Shown here: positions 63,886 to 64,000 of the stretch, piece after piece | Position numbering within the stretch: the first letter of the stretch is position 1 | Layout of the letters: each line of letters starts with the position of its first letter | Source: Ignavibacteriales bacterium | GTDB lineage: Bacteria > Bacteroidota > Ignavibacteria > Ignavibacteriales > Melioribacteraceae | NCBI GenBank assembly: GCA_020635275.1 | Contig: JACKAA010000002.1 | Coordinates: 434,001 to 498,000 of the forward strand | Length of the DNA: 64,000 nucleotides | Direction: 5' to 3' | The notes under the pieces: generated by a model | Database searches by the model: none | What the model was told of the DNA's origin: nothing | Seen by the model: only the letters and a program-made list of their open reading frames with translations | Translations under genes and position numbers: made by a program

Positions 63886-64000
63886 TCAAAATAAATCATA
63901 ATTATATTTATCATTTATTTTTATTTGTCTCATTAACGCTTCCTTGTCTTCCTTTTTCCAATTCTGATAATCCGGAAAATTATTTTTACTTTGGGCATTT
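63886..64000 (-). CDS. C-terminal end of an unidentified protein (partial)
   Basis: On the minus strand a frame is open from the window edge to a TGA at 63886-63888, giving 37 residues that begin NAQSKNNFPDYQNWKKEDKE and end in YNYDLF. The composition (Asp/Lys/Tyr-rich, charged helix) is like that of cytoplasmic protein ends, for example glycosyltransferases or sulfotransferases, but no family can be named from it. It is convergent with the flippase gene, 23 bases apart. The open frame is short and could be chance. Confidence 0.4.
   Translation of the reverse strand, partial: NAQSKNNFPDYQNWKKEDKEALMRQIKINDKYNYDLF

Overview
The window looks like a chromosomal segment of a low-GC (about one third G+C by eye) Gram-negative bacterium of the Ignavibacteria (Bacteroidota/Chlorobiota group). 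The main evidence is a set of large secreted proteins ending in a type IX secretion (Por) type A sorting domain with the QNYPNPFNPST signature, TPR-LuxR regulators, PorT-like outer-membrane barrels and many lipoproteins. Genus-level placement is inference. I see no tRNA, rRNA, CRISPR array, transposase or phage gene.

Layout. 1-3.3 kb: the end of moeA and complete mobA (molybdenum cofactor), then a HIT-like DUF4922 protein with a two-domain glycosyltransferase. 3.5-8.3 kb: a + strand outer-membrane protein, then a six-gene minus-strand cluster of outer-membrane proteins and small lipoproteins that share a repeated roughly 90-residue domain. 8.5-20.2 kb: a TPR-LuxR regulator, two giant paralogous BNR/VPS10-like secreted proteins, and a second copy of the barrel/lipoprotein pair. 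20.3-29.5 kb: five minus-strand genes for secreted or surface proteins (cleaved-adhesin-like, discoidin-like, delta-60 repeat and a large lipoprotein). 29.6-36.7 kb: a Ser/Thr kinase-TPR protein and an ECF sigma factor, divergent from two tandem FlgO-like/TPR membrane proteins. 36.7-38.3 kb: an AI-2E family transporter and a thioredoxin-like protein. 38.4-44.9 kb: a tandem duplication of a two-gene unit (propeller-like lipoprotein plus sorting-domain protein). 44.9-48.1 kb: LysM/BON protein, NmrA-like protein, DUF456 protein, BtuF-like binding protein and a small membrane protein. 48.3-63.9 kb: a + strand surface-polysaccharide cluster with six glycosyltransferase-type genes, a YfhO-like membrane protein, two methyltransferases, two glucuronyl C5-epimerase-like proteins (one fused to a polysaccharide deacetylase), a CNNM-type protein and a Wzx-like flippase.

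The strongest non-gene signal is a bipartite element, TGAGCYA-N15/16-CGCATGTA on the gene strand. It lies upstream of six consecutive transcription units between 20.2 and 29.6 kb, at a fixed distance from the start codon (34-35 nt in four, 64 nt in two). Its geometry fits an ECF-type promoter, and the cluster sits directly beside a kinase/ECF sigma pair. I infer that this is a local kinase-controlled regulon for surface proteins. A second signal is a pair of intercistronic elements (40.04-40.13 and 43.34-43.43 kb) whose primary sequences differ but which can fold into the same four-stem arrangement, a candidate structured RNA. A third is a set of GC-rich palindromic inserts inside the delta-60 protein gene at 25.3-27.2 kb.
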